Shown here one piece after another: positions 42,345 to 50,067 of a stretch of DNA of 64,000 nucleotides. Below the pieces are notes generated by a model. It searched no databases. It saw only the letters and a program-made list of their open reading frames with translations, and was not told where the DNA came from. The translations under genes were made by a program, and so were the position numbers. Position 1 is the first letter of the stretch. Every line of letters begins with the position of its first letter. The stretch covers positions 62,001 through 126,000 of the forward strand of contig MNRO01000022.1 of NCBI GenBank assembly GCA_001915995.1, given 5' to 3'. The stretch comes from Clostridium sp. 26_21. GTDB taxonomy: Bacteria > Bacillota > Clostridia > TANB77 > CAG-508.

Positions 42345-42605
42345 ATGGAAGAAAGAAATCTTCGTAAAGTTATGGTTGGAACTGTTACATCTGACAAAAT
42401 GGATAAAACAGTAGTTGTTTCAGTAGCAACAAGTGTAAGCCATAAAACATATGGAAAAACAGTTAAAAGAACATATAAATTAAAAGCACATGATGAAAAC
42501 AATAGCTGTGAAATAGGAGATAAAGTAAAAGTAATGGAAACAAGACCACTTTCTAAAGATAAGAGATGGAGAGTAGTTGAGATTCTTGAAAAAGGAGGAA
42601 AATAA
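42345..42605 (+). CDS. rpsQ: 30S ribosomal protein S17
   Basis: 86 residues: RNLRKVMVGTVTSDKMDKTV, KTYGKTVKRTYKLKAHDE, IGDKVKVMETRPLSKDKRW. An OB-fold protein and early 16S binder. TAGGAGG precedes the ATG; three bases separate it from rplN. Confidence 0.97.
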   Translation: MEERNLRKVMVGTVTSDKMDKTVVVSVATSVSHKTYGKTVKRTYKLKAHDENNSCEIGDKVKVMETRPLSKDKRWRVVEILEKGGK

Positions 42606-42608
42606 GTC

Positions 42609-42977
42609 ATGATACAACAACAAACAATATTAAAAGTTGCTGACAATACAGGTGCAAAAGAATTAATGTGTATCAGATGTATGGGTGGATCATATATGAA
42701 AACAGCTAACATCGGTGATGTTATAGTTGCCTCTGTTAAAACAGCAACACCAGGTGGCGTTGTTAAAAAAGGTGATGTAGTAAAAGCTGTTATAGTAAGA
42801 AGCAAAAAAGGTTTAAGAAGACCAGATGGTTCTTATGTTAAATTTGATGAAAATGCAGCAGTATTAATAAAAGATGACAAAACACCAAGAGGAACACGTA
42901 TATTTGGCCCAGTTGCAAGAGAATTAAGAGAAAAGGATTATATGAAAATATTATCATTAGCACCTGAGGTTCTATAA
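42609..42977 (+). CDS. rplN: 50S ribosomal protein L14
   Basis: 122 residues: MIQQQTILKVADNTGAKELM, GDVIVASVKTATPGG, RSKKGLRRPDGSYVKFDEN and GTRIFGPVARELRE. L14 bridges to the small subunit and is the binding site of RsfS. The end of rpsQ carries AAAGGAGG for its translation. Confidence 0.97.
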   Translation: MIQQQTILKVADNTGAKELMCIRCMGGSYMKTANIGDVIVASVKTATPGGVVKKGDVVKAVIVRSKKGLRRPDGSYVKFDENAAVLIKDDKTPRGTRIFGPVARELREKDYMKILSLAPEVL

Positions 42978-43005
42978 TTATTATTGAAGAAGGAGGTTAA
43001 ACTCA

Positions 43006-43314
43006 ATGAGAATAAAAAAAGGAGATACAGTCCTAGTTTTATCTGGAAATGATAAAGATAAAAAAGGAGAAGTATTAGAAGTTATGCCTAAAGACTCAAA
43101 AGTAGTTGTAAAAGGTGTAAATGTAAGAAAAAAACACATCAAACCTAGAAAACAAGGTGAAGAGGGTGGAATAATCCCAGTTGAATGTGCTATCAATAGT
43201 TCAAAAGTTAATGTAGTATGTCCAAAATGCGGAAAAGCTACAAGAATTGAATATAAAGTAGAAGATGGAAAAAAAGTTCGTATTTGTAAAAAATGTGGAG
43301 CTATAATCAAATAG
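43006..43314 (+). CDS. rplX: 50S ribosomal protein L24 with zinc-ribbon C-terminus
   Basis: 102 residues: MRIKKGDTVLVLSGNDKDKKG (KOW motif) and VVKGVNVRKKHIKP, then VCPKCGKATRIEY and RICKKCGAIIK, two Cys pairs that look like a zinc site. Many L24 proteins have lost these cysteines; here both pairs are kept. L24 initiates large-subunit assembly. AAGGAGG lies ahead of the ATG. Confidence 0.96.
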   Translation: MRIKKGDTVLVLSGNDKDKKGEVLEVMPKDSKVVVKGVNVRKKHIKPRKQGEEGGIIPVECAINSSKVNVVCPKCGKATRIEYKVEDGKKVRICKKCGAIIK

Positions 43315-43335
43315 TGAAAGGAGGAAACAAATAAA

Positions 43336-43875
43336 ATGGAAAAACTTAGAGAACAATATGAAAAAGAAGTTGTACCAGCTTTAATGAAAAAATTTCAATA
43401 CAAATCTATAATGCAAGTTCCAAAGCTTGACAAAGTAGTTATAAATATAGGTTTAGGTGACACAAAAGAAAATCCTAAATCATTAGAAAATGCAATGAAT
43501 GATTTAACACAAATCACAGGTCAAAGACCTATGATAACAAAAGCAAAGAAATCAATTGCTGCATTTAAGTTAAGAGAAGGAGCAAATGTTGGATGTAAAG
43601 TAACATTAAGATCAGACAAAATGTATGATTTTGTTTACAAATTATTCAATGTAGCACTTCCAAGAGTAAGAGATTTTAGAGGTGTTTCTGCTGATTCTTT
43701 TGATGGAAGAGGAAACTACTCTATGGGTATTAAAGAACAATTAATATTCCCAGAAATCGAATATGATAAAATTGATAGATTAAGAGGAATGGATATCATA
43801 TTTGTAACAACTGCTGAAACAGACGAAGAGGCAAAAGAATTACTAACATTATTAGGAATGCCTTTTAAAGCATAA
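43336..43875 (+). CDS. rplE: 50S ribosomal protein L5
   Basis: 179 residues: LREQYEKEVVPALMKKF, KLDKVVINIGLGDTKENPK, TGQRPMITKAKKSIAAFKLR and GRGNYSMGIKEQLIFPEIEY. L5 binds 5S rRNA and contacts S13 and P-site tRNA. AAGGAGG before the ATG. Canonical position and length. Confidence 0.97.
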   Translation: MEKLREQYEKEVVPALMKKFQYKSIMQVPKLDKVVINIGLGDTKENPKSLENAMNDLTQITGQRPMITKAKKSIAAFKLREGANVGCKVTLRSDKMYDFVYKLFNVALPRVRDFRGVSADSFDGRGNYSMGIKEQLIFPEIEYDKIDRLRGMDIIFVTTAETDEEAKELLTLLGMPFKA

Positions 43876-43897
43876 TTTTAAGGAGGAGTAAATAACA

Positions 43898-44083
43898 ATG
43901 GCTAAAAAATCATTGAAAGTAAAACAAGCTAGACCACAAAAATATGCAACAAGAGAATATAACAGATGCAAAATTTGTGGAAGACCACATGCTTATATAA
44001 GAAAATATGGAATTTGCCGTGTATGTTTCAGAGAATTAGCACACAAGGGTGAAATTCCAGGTGTAAAAAAAGCAAGTTGGTAG
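43898..44083 (+). CDS. rpsZ: 30S ribosomal protein S14 type Z
   Basis: 61 residues with the zinc site CKICGRPH ... CRVCFRE and the end GEIPGVKKASW; the short zinc form. S14 sits in the head near S3 and S10. A 102-base spacer follows before rpsH; I saw no gene or clear structure in it beyond the rpsH ribosome site. Confidence 0.97.
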   Translation: MAKKSLKVKQARPQKYATREYNRCKICGRPHAYIRKYGICRVCFRELAHKGEIPGVKKASW

Positions 44084-44185
44084 AATGCTGAGGCTGTTTA
44101 GGCTTAAGCTAATTACGGTCATCAGTATGTGAATGATAAACATTTACAACACATATAAAATAATAGAAAAAAGGAGGAAAGTAAA

Positions 44186-44584
44186 TTGAATACTACAGAT
44201 CCAATAGCAGATATGTTAACAAGAATAAGAAATGCTAACAGTGCTAAACATAAAACAGTTGATGTACCAGCATCTAAAATGAAGACAGCAATAGCTGAAA
44301 TCTTATTTAGAGAAGGTTATATTAAATCATTTGAAGTTATTAGTAATGAAAACCAAGGAATCATAAGAATAACTTTAAAATATGATGAAAAAGGTACAAG
44401 AGTAATCGATGGAATTAAGAGAATAAGTAAACCAGGATTAAGAGTATATGCAGGTAAAGAAGAATTACCAAAAGTACTTAATGGTTTAGGTATAGCAATA
44501 ATTTCTACATCAAAAGGATTAAAAACAGATAAAGAAGCTAGAGAAGCAGGAATGGGTGGAGAAGTTTTAGCTTATGTTTGGTAA
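44186..44584 (+). CDS. rpsH: 30S ribosomal protein S8 (TTG start)
   Basis: The start is TTG, well placed after AAGGAGG, because the protein must begin MNTTDPIADMLTRIRNANSA. The rest has IRITLKYDEKGTRVIDGIKR, SKPGLRVYAGKEELPKVLNG, GIAIISTSKGLKTDKEAR and GGEVLAYVW. S8 is a core 16S binder and in E. coli the repressor of the spc operon. 132 residues. A 99-base spacer follows, with a small TAGGCG / CGCC hairpin before rplF. Confidence 0.96.
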   Translation: MNTTDPIADMLTRIRNANSAKHKTVDVPASKMKTAIAEILFREGYIKSFEVISNENQGIIRITLKYDEKGTRVIDGIKRISKPGLRVYAGKEELPKVLNGLGIAIISTSKGLKTDKEAREAGMGGEVLAYVW

Positions 44585-44683
44585 TTAATAATAATTATCA
44601 AAGGGAAAAATTAACCTAAATGCGAAAAAGTATAAACTAATTAACGTTAGGCGAACGCCCTACAAAAAAGGAGGAAAATAAAA

Positions 44684-45220
44684 ATGTCAAGAATAGGTAA
44701 AAAAGCTATTACAGTACCAGCTGGTGTTGAAGTAACTGTTAATGATCATAAAGTAACAGTAAAAGGACCAAAAGGTACATTAGAAAGAGAAATACATAAA
44801 AATATTTCTGTAACAGTTGAAAATAATGAAGTTAAAGTTACAAGACCAAATGACGAAGCTTTAAATAGAAGTTTACATGGATTAACAAGAACTTTAATTA
44901 ATAATATGATTCATGGTGTTGAACATGAATTTACAAGAGAATTACAAATAAATGGTGTTGGTTACAGAGCTGCAAAACAAGGTGCAGACTTAAACTTAAC
45001 ATTAGGATATTCTCATCCAGTAATATTCAAAGCACCAGAAGGAATATCTTTTGATGTTCCAAATCCAAATACTATCATAGTAAAAGGAATTGATAAAGAA
45101 TTAGTTGGTCAAACAGCAGCTGATATCAGAACAAAGAGACCACCAGAAGTATATAGAGGAAAAGGTATCAAATATGCTGAAGAAGTTATTAGACGTAAAG
45201 AAGGAAAAACAGGTAAATAA
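44684..45220 (+). CDS. rplF: 50S ribosomal protein L6
   Basis: 178 residues: MSRIGKKAITVPAGVEVTV, VKGPKGTLEREIHKNI, YRAAKQGADLNLTLGYSHPV and IRTKRPPEVYRGKGIKYAEE. It lies near the factor-binding centre. AAGGAGG precedes the ATG. The 48-base spacer to rplR contains TTCCTT / AAGGAA, which overlaps the rplR ribosome site. Confidence 0.97.
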   Translation: MSRIGKKAITVPAGVEVTVNDHKVTVKGPKGTLEREIHKNISVTVENNEVKVTRPNDEALNRSLHGLTRTLINNMIHGVEHEFTRELQINGVGYRAAKQGADLNLTLGYSHPVIFKAPEGISFDVPNPNTIIVKGIDKELVGQTAADIRTKRPPEVYRGKGIKYAEEVIRRKEGKTGK

Positions 45221-45268
45221 TAAATAAAAAGTTATATTCCTTGAAGATATAAGGAAAGGAGTTAGAAA

Positions 45269-45628
45269 ATGGTTAGTAAAACAAATAGACAATTAGAAAG
45301 AGCAAGAAGACATGCAAGAGTAAGAAATAAAATTTCTGGAACAGCAGAAAGACCAAGATTATGCGTATTTAGAAGTAATACAAATATATATGCACAAATC
45401 ATTGATGATGTTGCTGGAAATACAATAGTTTCTGCTTCAACATTAGATAAAGAAGTAAAAACAAAAAAATCAAATGTAGAAGCAGCTAAAGAAGTTGGAA
45501 CTTTAATTGCTAAAAGAGCAGCTGATAAAAAAATAACAACAGTTGTATTTGATCGTAGTGGATACATTTACCATGGTGTTGTAAAATCATTAGCAGAAGC
45601 TGCAAGAGAAGGTGGACTTGAGTTCTAA
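45269..45628 (+). CDS. rplR: 50S ribosomal protein L18
   Basis: 119 residues: RQLERARRHARVRNKISGTA, RPRLCVFRSNTNIYAQIIDD, VFDRSGYIYHGVVKSLAEAA REGGLEF (core outlined). L18 binds 5S rRNA with L5. AAGGAG lies before the ATG. The 68-base spacer to rpsE holds AAGGTTTAA ... TTAACCT, a small hairpin. Confidence 0.96.
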   Translation: MVSKTNRQLERARRHARVRNKISGTAERPRLCVFRSNTNIYAQIIDDVAGNTIVSASTLDKEVKTKKSNVEAAKEVGTLIAKRAADKKITTVVFDRSGYIYHGVVKSLAEAAREGGLEF

Positions 45629-45696
45629 TTCTATAATATATATAAAGGTTTAAAGATACATTAACCTAAACTAAAAAGGAGGGAAAAACAAAACCT

Positions 45697-46188
45697 ATGG
45701 AAGAAAACAAAATGCCAGAGTTAAAAGAAAAAGTAGTAGCTATAAACAGAGTAGCAAAAGTTGTAAAAGGTGGTAGAACATTCAGATTTAGTGCTGTTGT
45801 TATCGTAGGAGATGGAGCAGGACATGTAGGAATTGGAAATGGTAAAGCTGCTGAAGTACCAGATGCTATTAAAAAAGCTATTCAAGAAGCAAAGAAAAAT
45901 TTAATAGAAGTTCCTATCGTTGGAACAACAATACCTCATGAATTCGTTGGAGAATTTGGTAGTGCCAAAGTTATCTTAAAACCAGCTGCTGTTGGTACAG
46001 GACTTATTACTGGAGGAAGTGTAAGACCAGTACTTGAACTTGCAGGATACAGAGATGTTCGTACAAAAGTTCTTGGAACAAACAATCCAAGAAATGTTGT
46101 ATATGCAACACTTGAAGGTTTAAAAAACATGAGAACTATTGAACAAGTTGCTAAAAAGAGAAATAAAAAAGTAGAAGATATTTTATAA
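45697..46188 (+). CDS. rpsE: 30S ribosomal protein S5
   Basis: 163 residues: ELKEKVVAINRVAKVVKGGR, FSAVVIVGDGAGHVGIGNGK, GAVKVILKPA-like AKVILKPAAVGTGLITGGSV and GTNNPRNVVYATLEGLKN. S5 helps decoding fidelity and mRNA unwinding. In nearly all related operons rpmD follows; here it does not, and rplO begins 87 bases later. Confidence 0.97.
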   Translation: MEENKMPELKEKVVAINRVAKVVKGGRTFRFSAVVIVGDGAGHVGIGNGKAAEVPDAIKKAIQEAKKNLIEVPIVGTTIPHEFVGEFGSAKVILKPAAVGTGLITGGSVRPVLELAGYRDVRTKVLGTNNPRNVVYATLEGLKNMRTIEQVAKKRNKKVEDIL

Positions 46189-46190
46189 TT

Positions 46191-46244
46191 GTTGGTATAG
46201 CAAACTTGTTAAAATCAAACTAGCAGGTTTGACTATAAATCAAC
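46191..46244 (+). promoter_or_regulatory. Hairpin in the rpsE-rplO gap where rpmD is expected
   Basis: GTTG..TATAG.CAAAC (46191-46205) pairs with GTTTG.CTATA...CAAC (46227-46244), with an inner 21-base part. No T run, so not a simple terminator. No ORF of L30 size exists in this gap. Confidence 0.45.
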
Positions 46245-46274
46245 ACTAAAGTTAAAAACAGGGAGGTGCAAAAA

Positions 46275-46709
46275 ATGAAGCTAGGAGAATTAAGACCAGC
46301 TGCTGAAAAAGTTGCAAGAAAGAGAGTTGGACGTGGAATTGGTTCTGGAACTGGAAAAACATCAGGAAAAGGACATAAAGGACAAAAAGCAAGAAGTGGT
46401 GGAGGAGTAAGACGTGGATTTGAAGGTGGACAAACACCATTATATAGACGTTTACCAAAAAGAGGATTCACAAACATTCATGCTAACAACTACACAGAAG
46501 TAACATTAACAATGTTAAATAAATCTAAAGCTACAGATGTAACAGCAGAAAGCTTATTAGAAGAAGGAATAATAGGAAAAATAAATGATGGTATAGTAGT
46601 TTTAGCTACAGGTAAATTAGACAAAAAGCTTAATGTAAAAGCTGTAAGATTTACTGCTAAAGCAAAAGAAACAATAGAAGCCCTAGGCGGAAAGACAGAG
46701 GTGATTTAG
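46275..46709 (+). CDS. rplO: 50S ribosomal protein L15
   Basis: ATG 46275 follows GGGAGG (46261-46266); the GTG at 46266 overlaps it and is not used. MKLGELRPAAEKVARKRVGR, GSGTGKTSGKGHKGQKARSG and RRGFEGGQTPLYRRLPKRGF are L15 signatures. 144 residues. Its stop is immediately followed by the TTG start of secY. Confidence 0.96.
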   Translation: MKLGELRPAAEKVARKRVGRGIGSGTGKTSGKGHKGQKARSGGGVRRGFEGGQTPLYRRLPKRGFTNIHANNYTEVTLTMLNKSKATDVTAESLLEEGIIGKINDGIVVLATGKLDKKLNVKAVRFTAKAKETIEALGGKTEVI

Positions 46710-48029
46710 TTGTTTAAAACGATAAAAAACGCTTTAAAAACACCAGATGTAAGAAAAAGATTATGGTACACTTTAGTATTAATAATATTATTTAGACTAG
46801 GATGTTATATAACTGTACCAGGAGTTAATACTATAGTATTAAATGAAGCTATGACTTCAAATAATGGTTTTGCAGGATTTATAGATATAATTTCAGGAGG
46901 AGCATTTTCTAGATTTTCAATTTTTGCTATGTCAATAAGTCCTTACATAACTTCATCAATCGTTGTTCAATTATTGGCAATGGTAATACCTTCATTAGAG
47001 AGAATGGCTAAAGAAGGTGGAGAAGAAGGAAGAAAAGTAATGAATAGATTAACTAAAATAATAACAATTATTTTAGCATTAATTGAAGCAATTGGAATCT
47101 ATTTAGGATACAAATCTTCTGGAGTATTTATAAATGCAGGATGGTTAACTGGAATACTAGTTGTATCATCATTAGTTGCAGGAACATCTTTACTAATGTG
47201 GTTAGGAGAACAAATCACAAGTAAAGGAATTGGAAATGGAATATCAATAATAATCTTTATAGGAATTATTTCAGGTCTTCCATCTGGAATAACAACTATT
47301 TGGAAAATGATATTCACAAGCACAGGATTTAGTACTACAGGATTAATTACAGCATTAGGAATTATAATTGGAGCATTATTGTTAGTTGCAGGAGTTGTAT
47401 TTGTACAAGATGCTGAAAGAAGAGTTCCAGTGCAATATTCAAAGAAAGTAGTTGGAAGAAAAATGGTAGGAGCTCAAGGAACACATATTCCTTTGAAACT
47501 TGCTATGGCAGGTGTAATGCCAGTAATTTTCGCTTCATCATTTATGACATTTCCAGCAATGATAATATCTATATTTGTAAAAGATGTATCAACATTAACA
47601 GGATTTTGGTCAGGGGTATATAAATTTTCTATTGCCACATCATCATCAAGTGTTGGATGGGGATATTCATTAGCAAATGCAATAGTATATTTATTATTAA
47701 TAATGGGATTCACATATTTTTATACTTATGCTACATTCAATCCAGCAGAAGTATCAAACAATATTAAGAAAAATGGTGGATTCATTCCAGGAATAAGAGC
47801 TGGAAAACCAACAACAGATTATTTATCTTCAATAATATCAAAATTAACATTATTTGGAGGATTATTCTTGGCAGTAATTGCTATACTTCCAATGTTATTG
47901 AGATTTACAAACTTAAATGTTTCATTTGGTGGAACATCAATACTAATCGTTGTAGGTGTTGCTCTTGAAACAGTACAACAATTAGAATCTCAATTAGTAA
48001 TGAGACATTATAAAGGTTTCTTGGAATAA
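46710..48029 (+). CDS. secY: Preprotein translocase subunit SecY (TTG start)
   Basis: The channel-forming subunit of the Sec translocon. The 439-residue protein has ten membrane helices, GFAGFIDIISGGAFSRFSIF (plug region), LGEQITSKGIGNGISIIIFI and the cytoplasmic loop with RRVPVQYSKK, and the C-terminal GGTSILIVVGVALETVQQLE with LVMRHYKGF. TTG directly follows the rplO stop, with AGAGGTGA as ribosome site. adk, map, infA and rpsM, usual downstream genes, do not follow: the cluster ends here. Confidence 0.97.
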   Translation: MFKTIKNALKTPDVRKRLWYTLVLIILFRLGCYITVPGVNTIVLNEAMTSNNGFAGFIDIISGGAFSRFSIFAMSISPYITSSIVVQLLAMVIPSLERMAKEGGEEGRKVMNRLTKIITIILALIEAIGIYLGYKSSGVFINAGWLTGILVVSSLVAGTSLLMWLGEQITSKGIGNGISIIIFIGIISGLPSGITTIWKMIFTSTGFSTTGLITALGIIIGALLLVAGVVFVQDAERRVPVQYSKKVVGRKMVGAQGTHIPLKLAMAGVMPVIFASSFMTFPAMIISIFVKDVSTLTGFWSGVYKFSIATSSSSVGWGYSLANAIVYLLLIMGFTYFYTYATFNPAEVSNNIKKNGGFIPGIRAGKPTTDYLSSIISKLTLFGGLFLAVIAILPMLLRFTNLNVSFGGTSILIVVGVALETVQQLESQLVMRHYKGFLE

Positions 48030-48040
48030 AATAAAAGTAA

Positions 48041-48069
48041 ATGAGACGGAATAATTAAATTCTGTCTCA
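48041..48069 (+). other. Hairpin after secY
   Basis: TGAGACGGAAT / ATTCTGTCTCA (one G-T) around AATTAA. It lacks a T run, so it may be a weak terminator or a processing site between secY and rpmF. Confidence 0.45.
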
Positions 48070-48097
48070 AGAGATATAAAATTTAGGAGGGATTAAG

Positions 48098-48283
48098 ATG
48101 GCACAACCAAAAAGAAGATGGTCAAAAGCTAGAACACACTCAAAAAGATCAACATGGAAAGTAGAAGCACCAAAATTTGCTACTTGCCCACATTGTCATG
48201 AACCAGTAATGCCACATAGAGTATGCCCAAATTGTGGATATTATGATGGAAAAGAAGTAGTTGCAAAAAAAGAAGAGAATTAG
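48098..48283 (+). CDS. rpmF: 50S ribosomal protein L32, zinc-binding type
   Basis: 61 residues: MAQPKRRWSKARTHSKRSTW, then CPHCHEP ... CPNCGYYDGKEV, the zinc form. AGGAGGG before the ATG. In many genomes rpmF sits with fatty-acid genes; here it is placed right after secY, with its own terminator. Confidence 0.96.
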   Translation: MAQPKRRWSKARTHSKRSTWKVEAPKFATCPHCHEPVMPHRVCPNCGYYDGKEVVAKKEEN

Positions 48284-48293
48284 TAAATAGGCA

Positions 48294-48312
48294 GAACACC
48301 ATTTAGGTGTTT
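48294..48312 (+). terminator. Terminator of rpmF
   Basis: ACACC / GGTGT stem with loop ATTTA, followed by TTTTG. Confidence 0.65.
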
Positions 48313-48379
48313 TTGTCGTGTAGAAAAAATGAATTAAAATTTATACTTTACGACATACTAATTAAAGGAGGATATTAAA

Positions 48380-49816
48380 GTGAAAAGTTTAAGAAAAACT
48401 AAAATAGTAGGAACAATAGGACCTGCAAGTGAAAATAAATTAGAAGAATTATTTGATGCTGGATTAAACGTATGCAGAATAAATTATTCTCATGGTAGTT
48501 GGGATGAACAATCTGAAAAATCTCTAAAAATTGCTGAATTAAGAGAAAAATTAGATTTACCAATTGCTTTATTACTAGATATGAAAGGACCTGAAATAAG
48601 AACAGGTATGTTATATACTGGTAAAAATACAAAAATTCAATTAAAAGACGGACAAAAATTCACATTAGTTAATGAAGACATTACTGGTGATGAAGAAAAA
48701 GTTTCTGTAACATACAAAGAATTATATAAAGATGTAAAACCAGGAACAAAGATTTTAATTGATGATGGTGCAATAGAATTAAAAGTTGACGAAGTTGTTG
48801 GAAAAGACATAGTTACAACAGTTGTTCATGGAAATGGATTAGGAAGCAGAAAAACTATGAATTTACCTGGAACAGTAATTAGATTACCAGGTCTAGCTGA
48901 AAAAGATATCGCAGACTTAAAAGCAGCTTGTGAACATGATTATGATTTTGTTGCAATTTCATTTGCAAGAAACTTAGAAGATATAAGAAATGTTAGAAAA
49001 GTATTAGACGAAAATGGTGGAAAAGATATCCAAATAATAACAAAAATCGAAAATGTTGAAGGTTTATCAAACTTAGATGCTATTCTTGAAGAAGCAGATG
49101 CTCAAATGATAGCTCGTGGTGATATGGCTACAGAAACAGACTTTACAGAGCCACCAGTTGTTCAAAAGAGAATAATAAGAACATCTAATAAATTATGCAA
49201 ACCAGCAATAACAGCTACTCAAATGTTAGAATCAATGACACATCAACCATTACCAACAAGAGCTGAAGCAAGTGACGTAGCAAATGCTATTTATGATAGA
49301 ACAAGTGCTATAATGCTTTCAGGAGAATGTGCTCAAGGTGATTACCCAGTTGAATGTGTTAAAACAATGGTTAAAATTGCTAACAGAGTTGAACCAGAAA
49401 TACATTACTGGAAGAGATTCTCAAACAATGAAGATCTTGACTTATCAAATGATGTAACAAAAATTGCATATTCAGCATGTGTTACAGCTAAAAATATGAA
49501 TGCAGACGCTATTGTGACATATACACATACAGGTGATTCTGTAAGAAAATTAGCAGGATTAGGAGCAGGATGCCCAATCTTAGCTATAACAGATAATAAG
49601 AGAACATTCCATCAATTAGCATTAGCTTGGAATGTAACACCAATCTATGTAGAAGCAGGTGCTACAATCGAAGAAACAATTGATAAAGGAATTGAAAAAT
49701 TAAAGAACAAAGAAATACTTGAAAAAGGTGATGTTGTTGTTCTATCAGGTGGAGCAAAAACATTTTCAAGTGGAATTACAAAAAAAGTGATTGGTGGAAT
49801 TTTAAGAATTGACTAA
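48380..49816 (+). CDS. pyk: Pyruvate kinase
   Basis: Last step of glycolysis: phosphoenolpyruvate and ADP to pyruvate and ATP. GTG start after AAAGGAGG. The 478-residue protein has KIVGTIGPASENKLEELFDA, MKGPEIRTG, FVAISFARNLEDI, ITKIENVEG, MIARGDMATETDF and PAITATQMLESM, with the C-terminal alpha/beta allosteric domain (VTYTHTGDSVRKLAGLG). It lacks the extra phosphohistidine-like domain of Bacillus Pyk. ARGDMATE differs slightly from the usual ARGDLGVE. Single gene with a terminator. Confidence 0.96.
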   Translation: MKSLRKTKIVGTIGPASENKLEELFDAGLNVCRINYSHGSWDEQSEKSLKIAELREKLDLPIALLLDMKGPEIRTGMLYTGKNTKIQLKDGQKFTLVNEDITGDEEKVSVTYKELYKDVKPGTKILIDDGAIELKVDEVVGKDIVTTVVHGNGLGSRKTMNLPGTVIRLPGLAEKDIADLKAACEHDYDFVAISFARNLEDIRNVRKVLDENGGKDIQIITKIENVEGLSNLDAILEEADAQMIARGDMATETDFTEPPVVQKRIIRTSNKLCKPAITATQMLESMTHQPLPTRAEASDVANAIYDRTSAIMLSGECAQGDYPVECVKTMVKIANRVEPEIHYWKRFSNNEDLDLSNDVTKIAYSACVTAKNMNADAIVTYTHTGDSVRKLAGLGAGCPILAITDNKRTFHQLALAWNVTPIYVEAGATIEETIDKGIEKLKNKEILEKGDVVVLSGGAKTFSSGITKKVIGGILRID

Positions 49817-49823
49817 TCATATA

Positions 49824-49854
49824 AAAAAGGTTACATTATTGTAGCCTTTTTTTT
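49824..49854 (+). terminator. Terminator of pyk
   Basis: AAAAAGGTTACA / TGTAGCCTTTTT stem (one G-T), loop TTAT, then more T. A long intergenic repeat follows at once. Confidence 0.85.
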
Positions 49855-50000
49855 ATATAATAGGAAAGTGATACTTTCCTATTATATAAAAAGCTATAAT
49901 CGCTAGCCCTTTGAGATTTCATCGCTTCGCTTAGAAACTCAAATCGGGCGAGAACAAATCAAAGAAAAATTGAAAATTTTTCTTATTTGTTCTTTAGCTA
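49855..50000 (+). repeat. Structured intergenic repeat, long copy B
   Basis: Begins with a perfect palindrome ATAATAGGAAAGT / ACTTTCCTATTAT (49857-49869 / 49873-49885), then the block shared with copy A. Further stems: GCCC (49906-49909) with GGGC (49946-49949), TTTGAG (49910-49915) with CTCAAA (49938-49943), TTTC with GAAA; and GAACAAAT (49952-49959) with ATTTGTTC (49985-49992). AGCTA / TAGCT may close the whole. It lies between the pyk terminator and der. Confidence 0.75.
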
Positions 50001-50067
50001 TTGCTATTTTTTTCTAAAAATAGTAAAATATAAGAGGCTAAAAATATAATAACAAGGAGGCAAAAAC

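Noticed and set aside
44084..44185. Small gene in the 102-base rpsZ-rpsH spacer
   Set aside because: No start codon with a ribosome site and no open frame of useful length.
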